Assembly: GCF_002335745.1 (NCBI RefSeq)
Contig: NZ_NIST01000001.1
Coordinates: 1,044,300-1,108,299, forward strand
Length of the DNA: 64,000 bases
From: Evansella halocellulosilytica
GTDB lineage: Bacteria > Bacillota > Bacilli > Bacillales > Salisediminibacteriaceae
Direction of reading: 5' to 3'
Shown: positions 17,324 through 25,568 of the stretch, one piece after another
Numbering within the stretch: the stretch's first letter is position 1
How the letters are laid out: every line of letters begins with the position of its first letter
Translations under genes and position numbers: made by a program
Notes under the pieces: generated by a model
What the model saw: only the letters and a program-made list of their open reading frames with translations
Database searches by the model: none
What the model was told of the DNA's origin: nothing

Positions 17324-18313
17324 TTGAAGTTGAAAATGACAAATATGTTAGTAGTAGTTTTTGCAATCGCTTTGCTCGTAAGTGCATGTGGGGGAAATGA
17401 TGAGGAAAGTAATAAGGCAGTGGGAGAGACTGAGTCCGGAATCGAATTCCCTGAATTAGATCAATCGGATTTAGGAGATGAAGTCGTTGCAGAGTTTGAT
17501 GGTGGCGAAGTTACTGGAGATGAATTTGCAACGTTTTTAGCTGTACAAGCCTTTTTAAATCCGGAAATGCCTATTAATGACCATGACTTTCGAGTTGACG
17601 TGATTCAAGAATTGATTATGGAAAAAGCAATCGTAAGCTCTTATGAAGAAAATGATGAGTGGGTGAACGAACAAACTGAAGCGGTCTGGGAACAACTAGC
17701 CACTTTTTATGATGAAGAGACGATGGAGCAAGCATACGATACGTTAAACATTACAGAAGAGGATATAAAACATTCATTAACGTCCGTGTTTAAAATGGAG
17801 TCGTACTTCCGTGAGCAAGTGACAGAAGAAGACAGTTCTGCGTTTTACGAAGAAGTTGCTGATGAGTTGACGACCGCTGATTTTACTCATATTTTAATCG
17901 CTACAGAAGAAATGACAGCTGATGGAGAGGTGGATGAAGTCCGCACGGATGATGAGGCTCTTGAATTAGCGAATGATCTTTATGAACAATTAGTAGAGGG
18001 TGCTGATATTCATGAATTAGCATCTGAGTACTCTGACGATGCAGGAAGCGTAGAAAATGGAGGACGATATACAGAAGCGTTCATAGCAGAATTAGTGCCT
18101 GAATTTGGAGAAGCGATTTTAGAGCAAGAAATCGATGAAATTGGCGATCCGGTTCGCACGGATTACGGCTACCACATCATTATGGTTGAAGATGTACAAG
18201 TTATTCCGTTTGAAGAAATAGAGGAGTCACTCATTGCTGAACTTGCCCATGAGAAATATGTTGAGTATTATTTTGAAACATTGCCAGAAATTGTTGGCGA
18301 CATTCATCTTTAA
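17324..18313 (+). CDS. prsA: PrsA-type foldase lipoprotein (parvulin PPIase)
   Basis: A 329-residue lipoprotein acting outside the membrane to help exported proteins fold. The signal peptide ends in LLVSACGG. After an acidic linker come a SurA/PrsA-like N-terminal helical region (about 45-160) and a parvulin domain (about 180-285) with FTHILIATEE, ELASEYSDDAGSVENGG and DYGYHIIMVED. The protein is strongly acidic, as expected for an alkaliphile or halotolerant surface protein. I prefer the TTG at 17324: GAGGTG is 7 bases upstream, whereas the ATG at 17309 overlaps it. It is monocistronic, with a terminator directly after. Confidence 0.88.
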   Translation: MKLKMTNMLVVVFAIALLVSACGGNDEESNKAVGETESGIEFPELDQSDLGDEVVAEFDGGEVTGDEFATFLAVQAFLNPEMPINDHDFRVDVIQELIMEKAIVSSYEENDEWVNEQTEAVWEQLATFYDEETMEQAYDTLNITEEDIKHSLTSVFKMESYFREQVTEEDSSAFYEEVADELTTADFTHILIATEEMTADGEVDEVRTDDEALELANDLYEQLVEGADIHELASEYSDDAGSVENGGRYTEAFIAELVPEFGEAILEQEIDEIGDPVRTDYGYHIIMVEDVQVIPFEEIEESLIAELAHEKYVEYYFETLPEIVGDIHL

Positions 18314-18326
18314 TTGTATGAGTAAG

Positions 18327-18358
18327 CAGCTGTATACATCGGTATGCAGCTGTTTTTT
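18327..18358 (+). terminator. Terminator after the foldase gene (TATGCAG family)
   Basis: CAGCTGTATAC pairs with GTATGCAGCTG (one G-U), then six T. It is the third member of the stem family at 5859 and 9669. Confidence 0.92.
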
Positions 18359-18389
18359 ACGTTAGCAGGTGGAGGAGAGGGAGGTTGTC

Positions 18390-18500
18390 TGATTTTGCGC
18401 CTGCGTATGTATAGTGCTGAATTCTCAGTTTCTGAACCATACAGATTTGAAGCAGCTTCAAACTTGTATGCTTCAATTCATGAGTATTCAAGCGGCTGAG
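18390..18500. repeat. Dispersed intergenic repeat, copy at 18.4 kb
   Basis: CGTATGTATAGTGCTGAATT (18404 on) recurs at 21116, with weaker similarity for about 20 bases on each side. Further on, CTTGTATGCTTCAAT recurs near 10014. It lies between a terminator and the next promoter. Confidence 0.6.
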
Positions 18501-18560
18501 TGCAAATAAATCATTCTTAAATGAATAAACATTCAAATGACGATCATTTCCGAAATAGAT

Positions 18561-18575
18561 GGTATGATATGGATA
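18561..18575 (+). promoter_or_regulatory. Extended -10 promoter
   Basis: TGGTATGAT is an extended -10 box at 18560-18568, about 50 bases before the GTG start of the regulator. No good -35 box is present. Its position argues against the upstream ATG at 18537 as the start. Confidence 0.4.
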
Positions 18576-18617
18576 ACGAACGACGAACGATTTTCAACTG
18601 AGGAAGGTGACTTAACC

Positions 18618-19754
18618 GTGGCTTTATCTTTTGATATTAATGATTATAAAGTAACGATAAATAGCCAGGAAGTGAAGCTGCTTCGCAAAGAATTTTTGTT
18701 GCTTCAATATTTATATGAACATGCGAATAGAGCACTGTCACGCCAACAGCTTCTTGATGCGGTATGGCCGTTGCAAGTTCCTTCTGACAGAACCGTTGAC
18801 GATCACATTTACAGATTACGTAAAAAGCTTAAAGCATGGAGTGACATAGTCAACATTGAAACTGTAAAAGGATTCGGGTATAAACTTGTTTTTTCAAAAG
18901 GAGAAGGAGCTTTAGTCTTTCGAATGGAACAAGATGAAGAATTTCAAGAGCTCACCCAGAATTTAATTAATAAATACCATCTATATGGGCATGGCGAGGC
19001 AATGCATCAATTAATTGAAAAAAATACGTTTGGTGTGTTTTTAGAAGAAGACCGACAGAGAGTGATTCAGTTTTTAAGAGGGGATTTTCGAACGCTAATT
19101 CATACAACGAATATTCCATTTGAAAAACGAGCATTTCCTTTACTAGCGCTTTATTTTTTGCTAGAAAATGATCTACGTAAGATGGATCGTATGTTTCATA
19201 AATATGAGCAAGCTCACGAAATTGGTGAGTCGTGGAACAATGAGGACTACGGTCTTTTTCGAATTTTGCTAGATCTTTATGCAAATCGTTATACTGCGGC
19301 ACGTGAAAAGCTTGTCAAAGCTGATGAGTCAATTAGTGATGAAGTTCCAGGGTCTTATGGATTCTATCAGCTATGGTGGCTGATGTATGCATTATGTGTG
19401 AACGACTTTCCTCTAGCTGATGAAAAAATTGACGTATTAGAACAATTTTTCGAAAAGCATTTCTTTCAAAGAGAATATGGTTTGTTTTTAATCCTTCAAG
19501 GTTTTTATTATTTACATCAAAGAAAAAGAACGAGAGGAACTGATTTACTGTCACAGTCTTTTACGGTCATTGATAAAACTCAATTTGTTATTCATACATT
19601 AGTTGCACTTTTTGTTGCTGAGAAGCTCCTTACGGTTTTTCCGTTCGAAGAAGCGGCAGAGCTTATTGTGCAGAAAAAAGAGGAGGTGTACGAACAGTAC
19701 GAGTTACGTTCGTTAAAAGAGATCATAAAAAATGAACTTGATCAATATCTCTGA
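18618..19754 (+). CDS. Winged-helix transcriptional regulator with helical C-terminal domain
   Basis: A 378-residue protein. Residues 1-95 form an OmpR/PhoB-type DNA-binding winged helix (EFLLLQYLYEHANRALSRQQ, RTVDDHIYRLRKKL, ETVKGFGYKL) without a receiver domain. The remainder is helical and TPR-like, so the overall layout resembles SARP/BTAD-type regulators, but I cannot name the family. I use the GTG at 18618, with AAGGTGA 7 bases upstream. The MFS exporter starts 68 bp downstream and is the likely target. Confidence 0.8.
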   Translation: MALSFDINDYKVTINSQEVKLLRKEFLLLQYLYEHANRALSRQQLLDAVWPLQVPSDRTVDDHIYRLRKKLKAWSDIVNIETVKGFGYKLVFSKGEGALVFRMEQDEEFQELTQNLINKYHLYGHGEAMHQLIEKNTFGVFLEEDRQRVIQFLRGDFRTLIHTTNIPFEKRAFPLLALYFLLENDLRKMDRMFHKYEQAHEIGESWNNEDYGLFRILLDLYANRYTAAREKLVKADESISDEVPGSYGFYQLWWLMYALCVNDFPLADEKIDVLEQFFEKHFFQREYGLFLILQGFYYLHQRKRTRGTDLLSQSFTVIDKTQFVIHTLVALFVAEKLLTVFPFEEAAELIVQKKEEVYEQYELRSLKEIIKNELDQYL

Positions 19755-19822
19755 TATCCCTCTGACATGAATGTATTATTCTTAAAACAACATAAAATGA
19801 TTGTTTGAAGGGATGTTTAGAG

Positions 19823-21091
19823 ATGGAGAAGGAAACCACGATTTGGCAGAATAAAGTTTTTATGAAGCTGTTCGCTTCCTATTCAGTTTCGATGCTTGGC
19901 CACTGGTTTGACATGGTCGCCATCATCATTTTATTTAGTTATGTTTGGTATGCAAGTCCGCTAACGATTGCACTCATTCCGGTCGCTTTTGCCTTACCAC
20001 AAGTGTTGTTTGGTCAGTTAGCTGGTGTTATGACTGACAAGTATCATAAAGTGAAAATGATGATGATCTCCGATATAACGACAGCAGTTTTGACTGCTGC
20101 CTTATTATTTACAAATACACCATGGCTTGCCTTAGTCATTATTTCGTTACGTGCGACCGTCAACGTCTTACACAGTCCTGCCCAGCAAGGGTTAATTAAG
20201 CTTGTCGTGGAAGAACGACTTATTTTAAAGGCAGTTACGTTAAATGGGACAGTCAATCAGCTATCGAAAATAGTCGGTCCGTTTATCGGTGCGACTTTAA
20301 TCGGTTTTGTATCACCGAAGCTATGTATTTTAATTAATGCAATTGCATTTACGATTTCAGCTATCATTCTATTGTTTATCCTGTTAAACAAAGAAATGAA
20401 AGAGCAAACGACGGTAAAAATTGAAGTCACGGAAGTGGAATCAAGCTTCTGGTCCTCATGGCGTCAAGGCTGGCGTATTGTATATAAAAGCAGGGTGTTG
20501 TACGTAAGCTTATTGGCGATGGTACTTGGATTTACAGCATTACAAATGGTTGATTTTCAGTTCCCAATACTGTTCCGTGAAATCGCACCGAACCTTCCGG
20601 AAATCGCTGGCTGGCTAATGGGGGCAACGGGATTAGGAGCTGTCACGATGATCATCGTGTTAAATCGATTTAAGAAGCTAACGCACTATGGTTTGCTGTT
20701 TGGAGCGGGTATGCTCTTAATCGGTGGTGCATTTGGAGGAATCGGTTTACTACGCGAAGGGTTTTTAATCATTTTGCCGATCATATTAGGCTTTTTCGGT
20801 GGCTTAGGTGTTGGATTGTTGACGATCACTTTTCAGTATTTAATTCAAACCGAAACGACGGAAAAAGATATCGGCCGAGTATCTGGAATTGCGAATTCGG
20901 CCATTAGCCTTACCGTTCTCGCATCACCGCTTATTGGTGGATTTCTCGTCCAAACTTTTGGAACGTCTCCTGTTTTCATCGCTGTTGGAACGTTTTTGGC
21001 CTTACTCGGAATCGTTCTTTTAGCAGGAAACGCAATATTATTTAAAAAAGAACCAGTGGTAACAGACCAACAAGTAGCAGTAGGGGAATGA
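19823..21091 (+). CDS. MFS transporter (MdfA/MacB-like drug exporter type)
   Basis: A 422-residue integral membrane protein with about twelve helices in two halves joined by a polar loop (about residues 195-225). It has the MFS motif A region GQLAGVMTDKYHKVK after helix 2 and the segment RVSGIANSAISLTVLASPL in the second half, typical of the MFS_3/Bcr-like efflux group. The ATG at 19823 has AAGGGA 9 bases upstream. It follows a winged-helix regulator gene; the transported compound is unknown. Confidence 0.9.
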   Translation: MEKETTIWQNKVFMKLFASYSVSMLGHWFDMVAIIILFSYVWYASPLTIALIPVAFALPQVLFGQLAGVMTDKYHKVKMMMISDITTAVLTAALLFTNTPWLALVIISLRATVNVLHSPAQQGLIKLVVEERLILKAVTLNGTVNQLSKIVGPFIGATLIGFVSPKLCILINAIAFTISAIILLFILLNKEMKEQTTVKIEVTEVESSFWSSWRQGWRIVYKSRVLYVSLLAMVLGFTALQMVDFQFPILFREIAPNLPEIAGWLMGATGLGAVTMIIVLNRFKKLTHYGLLFGAGMLLIGGAFGGIGLLREGFLIILPIILGFFGGLGVGLLTITFQYLIQTETTEKDIGRVSGIANSAISLTVLASPLIGGFLVQTFGTSPVFIAVGTFLALLGIVLLAGNAILFKKEPVVTDQQVAVGE

Positions 21092-21099
21092 CGTCGTTA

Positions 21100-21150
21100 T
21101 CTGAATTCGTGTTTACGTATGTATAGTGCTGAATTCTTAGTCTTCTTACT
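21100..21150. repeat. Dispersed intergenic repeat, copy at 21.1 kb
   Basis: The 20 bases from 21116 match 18404 exactly, within about 50 bp of lower similarity. Confidence 0.6.
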
Positions 21151-21257
21151 TTCTTCAACCGGAGGCAAATTAGAGAAAAAGAAGAATTGAACAAAAAAAT
21201 TAGCGACGCATTCCCCTTCAAAATCTATTGATTTAGTGGGGGTTAGTCGCTAAGGTC

Positions 21258-21659
21258 TTATTCTCCCTGTTCTTCAATGTATTTTTTTATTACATCGATT
21301 GTCGCTCCGCCAGTCGTTAATACCATATAACTTCTGCTCCAAAAATACGGTTTCCAATAGTATTTACTTAGGTAATTTTGGAATTCTTTGCGAATATATC
21401 GAGAAGTGACGGTTTTAAAGCTATTGATGGTGTTTGCTAGATTTATTTGAGGAGGTGCGTCGAAAAGGATATGTATGTGGTCTTCTTCACCGTTCATCTC
21501 GATCATCTCGCAATTCCATTTCGAAAATAAATCTTCTGATATTTCCTTCAACCTTTTCATCACATCATCATTGATGCATTTATGTTTGTATTTTGTAACG
21601 ATAACTAAATGATAAGTCAACTTAAAATATGCGTGTCTATTCTTTTTATAATCAGTCAT
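21258..21659 (-). CDS. tnpA: IS200/IS605 TnpA, Y1 HUH transposase
   Basis: A 133-residue single-strand transposase. The HUH motif is His61-Ile-His63 in EEDHIHILF, and the catalytic tyrosine is Tyr127 in VIKKYIEEQ on the final helix. Length and all key residues are intact, so it could be active. The family excises and inserts single-stranded DNA by recognising subterminal hairpins. It is transcribed away from the tnpB fragment. Confidence 0.95.
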   Translation of the reverse strand: MTDYKKNRHAYFKLTYHLVIVTKYKHKCINDDVMKRLKEISEDLFSKWNCEMIEMNGEEDHIHILFDAPPQINLANTINSFKTVTSRYIRKEFQNYLSKYYWKPYFWSRSYMVLTTGGATIDVIKKYIEEQGE

Positions 21660-21742
21660 TTTAATCCCCTTTTCAATTTACAACTAAATTTGATTTTGAT
21701 ATGATAAATCTATCATATAAATGAAAGTTTTGGAAGGAGGGT

Positions 21743-22252
21743 TTGATGATGAAAATAGCTAAAACGTTATCTCACAAGATTACGAATCATTCTCGCATCT
21801 TCGATGCTACGTTAGAAGTGTATAATCATGCTTTATCTTTCATTATTGATATCATCGAAAAAGAGTTTGATCATCTTGATGATATGACGACGAAATCGAT
21901 CGTTCCGTTGGTAGAAAAGCTCATTCATACAACGAAATCAAACCCTCTTCCGAAATACCGAGAGTTTAACTCTCTTTTTTATAAATTTCCTTCGTATTTC
22001 CGTAGAGGGGCAATTGCAACAGCTTTTGGCAAGGTCAAAAGTTATCGTTCTCATTACCGTAATTGGGAAGAAGAAAAAGCAATCGTCCTTTCCGAAGGAA
22101 GGAAATTTAAGAAAAAACCACCACGTTTGCAACTCGAACATAAGGAGTTTCCTGTGTTTTACCGTGGCAACATGTTCGAGAGAACATCAGATACAACAGC
22201 TCAAATCAAGGTTTTTCATAAAAACGATTGGGTTTGGAGAGGTTCACTTTAA
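21743..22252 (+). pseudogene. tnpB: Truncated TnpB (IS605 OrfB), N-terminal part only
   Basis: 169 residues corresponding to the N-terminal helix-turn-helix/wedge region of TnpB (KIAKTLSHKI, LEVYNHALSFIID, RGAIATAFGKVKSYRSHY, ending near NDWVWRGSL). Normal TnpB proteins have about 370-490 residues; the RuvC active site and the zinc finger are absent. No C-terminal remnant lies between the stop codon and the right-end hairpin. RNA-guided nuclease activity should be lost. GGAGGG precedes the ATG, so the fragment may still be translated. Confidence 0.88.
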
Positions 22253-22319
22253 TGTTAGAACGATAAGGCTTTATCCATAATAAAGCTAGGCACACTGAAT
22301 GCCTAGCTCTAACTTATCT

Positions 22320-22976
22320 TTATGATTTTTTTCGGTCATTTCCTGTTAAAATCATCCATAAAAGTAACCCGACTCCAGCGATTAAGAAAGACATCGAGGA
22401 TGCAACAGCGATAAATGCTTCTCCAGTAGCAAAACCGGATGACGCTGAGACAAAAAATCCAAATAAGATGAGCCCGACTGCTAAAGTGAATAGTGAAGCT
22501 CTAATTTTGTTCATTCCGTATTTTTTACGCGTCTCTTTTGTGAGTGCAGCGTAAGTGATCAAAGCGCCGCCAGCTACGATGAAGACTAATGGACCTGTTA
22601 CGCTGACAGTTGGAACACCTAAGAAAAACATCATTAAAGAGACTAAGATCCCGAATAAAATCAGCAATATACCAGCTACAAGACCTGCCGAAGAAATGCG
22701 ATTGGTCATAGAGGAATAAACGGACTTCTTTGCTGAGTCTTGTCCGTGTTTCCTCAAATCATCAACAAGTCCGCTAAGATCGCCCATTGAAACGATCGCT
22801 TCTTTAAACGCTTGGTCTTCTTCCATACCGCGTTCTTTATAGTCTGAAATTTTTTCTTTCATATTTGTACTCAACTCTTCTTTTAATTCAAAAAGCTGCT
22901 GGCTTTCTCCTACATCTGCAAACAGCTGGTCAATATAACGGCTCACTTTTTGATCAATATGATTATTTTTCTTCAT
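22320..22976 (-). CDS. HAAS-domain membrane protein coupled to PadR
   Basis: A 218-residue protein. Residues 1-~80 form a small helical domain (YIDQLFADVGESQQLFELKE) like the HAAS/DUF1700 and permease-prefix domains found next to PadR regulators. Residues 95-213 hold about four membrane helices. The start overlaps the end of the PadR gene by 14 bp. In known cases such proteins act in membrane or sigma-factor signalling, but the partner here is unknown. The same gene pair recurs at 25569-26572. Confidence 0.82.
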   Translation of the reverse strand: MKKNNHIDQKVSRYIDQLFADVGESQQLFELKEELSTNMKEKISDYKERGMEEDQAFKEAIVSMGDLSGLVDDLRKHGQDSAKKSVYSSMTNRISSAGLVAGILLILFGILVSLMMFFLGVPTVSVTGPLVFIVAGGALITYAALTKETRKKYGMNKIRASLFTLAVGLILFGFFVSASSGFATGEAFIAVASSMSFLIAGVGLLLWMILTGNDRKKS

Positions 22977-23316
22977 TGTTCATCTCTCCTTGGATTAATT
23001 TATCCAGTACATCTTTTGCAAATAGCCACTCTGCTTTGTTTTGCTCATACAAATTCTTTCCATCTTCGGTAATTCGGTAATATTTTCTTCTGCCGCCTTG
23101 TGTTTCATCTCCCCAGTAAGATGCGATATGGCCTTCTTTTTCTAAGCGACGAAATGCGGTATATAACGTCGCTTCCTTCAACTCATACTCGTTTTCGCTC
23201 AATTCAATGATCGATTTATAAATCTCATAACCATAACTGTCACCTTGTCTAAGGATGTTCAAAATAATTGTCACGGTATTTCCACGAATAAGTTCTTTTG
23301 ATATGGTACTACTCAT
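22963..23316 (-). CDS. PadR-family transcriptional regulator
   Basis: A 117-residue winged-helix repressor of the small PadR (PadR-s2) type: GNTVTIILNILRQGDSYGYEIYK, then KEATLYTAFRRLEKEGHI (recognition helix) and GGRRKYYRITEDGK (wing). These proteins usually repress their own operon and are released by small ligands. AAGAGGTG lies before the ATG. It is the first gene of a two-gene operon with the membrane protein downstream. Confidence 0.93.
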   Translation of the reverse strand: MSSTISKELIRGNTVTIILNILRQGDSYGYEIYKSIIELSENEYELKEATLYTAFRRLEKEGHIASYWGDETQGGRRKYYRITEDGKNLYEQNKAEWLFAKDVLDKLIQGEMNNEEK

Positions 23317-23338
23317 ATTATTTCACCTCTTTATGTAT

Positions 23339-23367
23339 AATTTATTACATATTACTATGTGTGTCAA
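23339..23367 (-). promoter_or_regulatory. Promoter of the minus-strand PadR operon
   Basis: On the minus strand TTGACA is followed after 17 bases by TAAATT. An imperfect palindrome GTAATAAATTATAC overlaps the -10 region and may be the PadR operator. Confidence 0.4.
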
Positions 23368-23435
23368 TGTAATATTTCACAAAAAGTAAATTTCGTTCCA
23401 GCATTATGTTTAAATGCGAGGTAGCTTGTCCATTT

Positions 23436-23512
23436 AGAATGTTTCTAGTTAGCGGAAAATCCCTAATTTTATACCGGATAAAGTTACATTATCGCGGATA
23501 AATCTTCGTACA
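23436..23512 (+). repeat. 21-bp-period array (GGATAAA family), short copy
   Basis: It opens with the shared boundary (TTTAGAATGTTTCTAGTTAGC) and continues with GGAAAAT, GGATAAA and GGATAAA at 20-22 base intervals. It runs opposite to the 15.3-kb copy. Confidence 0.65.
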
Positions 23513-23516
23513 TGAG

Positions 23517-23545
23517 ATTCGACAAGTGTACGGCACTTGTCGAAT
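23517..23545. repeat. Palindrome of the GTGCC(A/T)GGCAC group
   Basis: ATTCGACAAGTG and its exact complement flank TACGG. The same arms occur in the 33434-33464 hairpin. A-run follows on the plus strand. Confidence 0.6.
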
Positions 23546-23570
23546 AAAAAAAAATATTACAACATCTTCG

Positions 23571-23584
23571 TGTTAACGCTTTCG
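23571..23584 (-). promoter_or_regulatory. cre-like site
   Basis: The minus strand reads CGAAAGCGTTAACA, which matches the cre consensus TGNAARCGNWWNCA at 13 of 14 positions. It lies 84 bp before the membrane protein gene at 23668. Confidence 0.4.
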
Positions 23585-23667
23585 TAAATTGTTTACACAG
23601 CTGTTTTAAGGTATGATAAATACTTGTGCAAAGTAAAGACGACTTTATATAGACGAAGGGGATTTGA

Positions 23668-25206
23668 ATGGAGATCGTAGATCAGCTTACGAATTTGCAA
23701 TTGCTAAATCAGTTTTGGATTATTTTGCTCTTCCTCATTCCGATCGTTCTCATATCTAGAACGGTCGTGGCTGGAACGAGGTATTCACCAATATTAATTA
23801 TAGTCTTATTTGGTCTCGCGCTTGGGTATATTCTTGAAATGAGCGGAGTATCGACACCTGGTCTTGAAAACTTTCCGTTTATCGACTTAATGGCGAAAAC
23901 GACGATAATTGCATTGACGGTGTCTTTCTTTGTAGGAGGTCAAGAGCTTCGCAAAATCTTAGGAAAAAAATCACTGGATGATATCGATGATATGGTCGTC
24001 CCGGCAGATGAAGAGGTTATTCTCGGGACAAGCCGAACGCAGCTATTTTTTATTTTACGTGCCTTTTTCTTACTACTCGGTATTGAAGGGATTACGAGAC
24101 TTTTACTACGTACTGGGACAGAAGATATGCTCGCTGCGTATTATCCGATCGTTGCTTACATTGGCCTCATCGGTGCTGTCATTCTTATTGATAATAAAGC
24201 GAAGATATCAAATAAACATCAGTATTTACGTAAAGGAATCATCGAGATAGCTGGCCTCATCGGAATTCTTCTCGGCTCATATTATGTTGCTCAAGTTGTC
24301 GCTCCGCTCATTGCGTTACCACAGATCTTCTATGCGATGATGATCGCGGCTAGCCTTGGGGCGTTTTTTTACAAATGGACGTTTGGTCCGACGCTGCGTG
24401 CACTTCTCTTTGCCGGAATTCCAATTGTGCTCGCTGCTAACTTCTTAATAGGTGGCTCACGTATAGGTGATGCATTTACGATTCCAGGTGTCAATGCCGT
24501 ACTTGTTTATGGATTTTTTGGACAGCTTTTATGGATGTTTGGTGGTATTGCCCTTTTAATGTTTTTCGCGCGAACTGCAAATGCACGAAATTTAGCGCCA
24601 GGTATGGCTGGTGCCTTGTCTCACTCAGGATTAACAGGTGCTTGTACAGCTGGTGACTTTGGGAAAGTCGCGGCAACTCGTGCCCCAATTATGATTAATA
24701 TCCCATTTTTCGGTCACATTTTCGTTTTCTCCGTATTAGCTGTCAGTGCTGATCGAGGAAGCTTGTGGCTAACACCAGCATTAATAATTGTTGCTATTGG
24801 GGTCATCCTCACAGTGCTGTCCTTAATGAACTTGCGGAAAGCAAATGGTGAAGATCGTTATGAAGTGACGGCTTTAATGCAATTTTCATTCGGCTGGCAA
24901 ATTTGTGCGGTGTTCGGTGGTTTAGCCTTTCTTGGCTTAAGTTCGCTCGGTATCGATTATGCAGCGATGGCACAAGCGTCAGCCATATCGCATTTCGGTT
25001 TATTTGCCGCCATACAGGAAGGGATGTTTGGTTCTGAAGCTTCGCTTTTAATTCCGTTTATTTTCTCTATGCCGTTTCTCGTTCATCCGTTAGTGTTCTT
25101 TATGTTTGGAAAAGCAATGGAAAACCGCGGAGAAATGCCAGTAAAGCCAGTATATACGATGGCGATTATCGGACTTGCAGGAATCATTTTTGCGTTGTTT
25201 ATATAA
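23668..25206 (+). CDS. Polytopic membrane protein, family not recognised
   Basis: A 512-residue protein with about 12-13 hydrophobic helices and one polar loop near residues 90-125 (LGKKSLDDIDDMVVPADEE). The segment around residues 305-345 contains NARNLAPGMAGALSHSGLTG followed by TAGDFGKVAATRAP, a Gly/Ser/Thr-rich motif between helices that suggests an ion or substrate path. The overall form recalls GltS-like or DUF3100-like secondary carriers, but I cannot assign it. GAAGGGG lies before the ATG, a cre-like site is upstream, and a terminator follows. It sits between two PadR/HAAS modules. Confidence 0.75.
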   Translation: MEIVDQLTNLQLLNQFWIILLFLIPIVLISRTVVAGTRYSPILIIVLFGLALGYILEMSGVSTPGLENFPFIDLMAKTTIIALTVSFFVGGQELRKILGKKSLDDIDDMVVPADEEVILGTSRTQLFFILRAFFLLLGIEGITRLLLRTGTEDMLAAYYPIVAYIGLIGAVILIDNKAKISNKHQYLRKGIIEIAGLIGILLGSYYVAQVVAPLIALPQIFYAMMIAASLGAFFYKWTFGPTLRALLFAGIPIVLAANFLIGGSRIGDAFTIPGVNAVLVYGFFGQLLWMFGGIALLMFFARTANARNLAPGMAGALSHSGLTGACTAGDFGKVAATRAPIMINIPFFGHIFVFSVLAVSADRGSLWLTPALIIVAIGVILTVLSLMNLRKANGEDRYEVTALMQFSFGWQICAVFGGLAFLGLSSLGIDYAAMAQASAISHFGLFAAIQEGMFGSEASLLIPFIFSMPFLVHPLVFFMFGKAMENRGEMPVKPVYTMAIIGLAGIIFALFI

Positions 25207-25211
25207 ATCGG

Positions 25212-25249
25212 AAAGCTCAGTTCTTCTAATTTAGGAGGGCTAAGCTTTT
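25212..25249 (+). terminator. Terminator after the 512-residue membrane protein gene
   Basis: A long stem starting AAAGCT and ending AGCTTT, with several G-U pairs inside, followed by T. Confidence 0.75.
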
Positions 25250-25308
25250 GTTGAAGTATGGGAGCAGTGATAAGATCAAAGTTAGAGAATGAATGTAAAG
25301 TTTTAGTT

Positions 25309-25392
25309 GATAAACATCATTTTCCTAGGGCGAAACTAAATTTTTGCATGATAAACTTGAATTTTCTTGGATAAAAAAATTCCAACCCTTGC
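25309..25392 (+). repeat. 21-bp-period array without the boundary motif
   Basis: TGATAAAC, GGCGAAAC, GATAAACT and GGATAAAA follow at 21-base steps, each followed by an A/T-rich ATTTT block. The CTAGTTAGC edge present in the other three arrays is absent. Confidence 0.6.
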
Positions 25393-25426
25393 ATTTCCGA
25401 TAATGCCCAGTTATGATTAGGTTAAG

Positions 25427-25461
25427 CAGCTATTATGCATTGCATGATAGCTGAATTTTTT
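25427..25461 (+). terminator. Hairpin with T tract upstream of the PadR operon
   Basis: CAGCTAT and ATAGCTG enclose ATGC/GCAT, then six T. It has no gene immediately upstream, so it may end read-through or act as an attenuator. Confidence 0.65.
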
Positions 25462-25468
25462 CAGAGGC

Positions 25469-25560
25469 TATCTTGTATAACAAGGTATTAGTCTCGCATT
25501 TTTAAGGGTGCTATCTTGCTTTGCAAGTTACTGCCTATTTCTATCTTGTATGACAGGAAG
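25469..25560 (+). promoter_or_regulatory. Three PadR-type operator repeats
   Basis: Three TATCTTG-led 19-bp elements start at 25469, 25512 and 25542. The first two are near-perfect palindromes (TATCTTGTATAACAAGGTA and TATCTTGCTTTGCAAGTTA); the third is half-conserved and overlaps the ribosome binding site. Spacings of 43 and 30 bp are close to whole helical turns. Position and symmetry fit autoregulation by the PadR gene at 25569. Confidence 0.6.
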
Positions 25561-25568
25561 GTGGGAAA

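Larger units (their letters stand above)
21200..22307. mobile_element. IS200/IS605-type (IS608-like) element, internally deleted
   Basis: Divergent tnpA (minus) and tnpB (plus) lie between terminal stem-loops. The left hairpin TTAGCGAC/GTCGCTAA is at 21200-21253. On the right are overlapping hairpins at 22267-22286 and GCTAGGCA/TGCCTAGC at 22285-22307. These elements have no inverted repeats or target duplication; their ends are recognised as hairpins. The span is ~1.1 kb rather than the usual ~1.8-2 kb because most of tnpB is missing. The left hairpin could also serve as the tnpA terminator, as minus-strand T follows, and the right one as a terminator of the minus-strand gene beyond. Exact ends are uncertain. 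Confidence 0.7.

Noticed and set aside
19333-19554. Minus-strand frames over the winged-helix regulator
   Set aside because: Shadows of the plus-strand gene; the plus frame carries the HTH motifs.
21938-22280. Overlapping frames on both strands inside the tnpB fragment (21938-22141 minus, 22014-22280 plus)
   Set aside because: They are shadows of the tnpB N-terminal frame, which carries the recognisable helical motifs and ribosome binding site.
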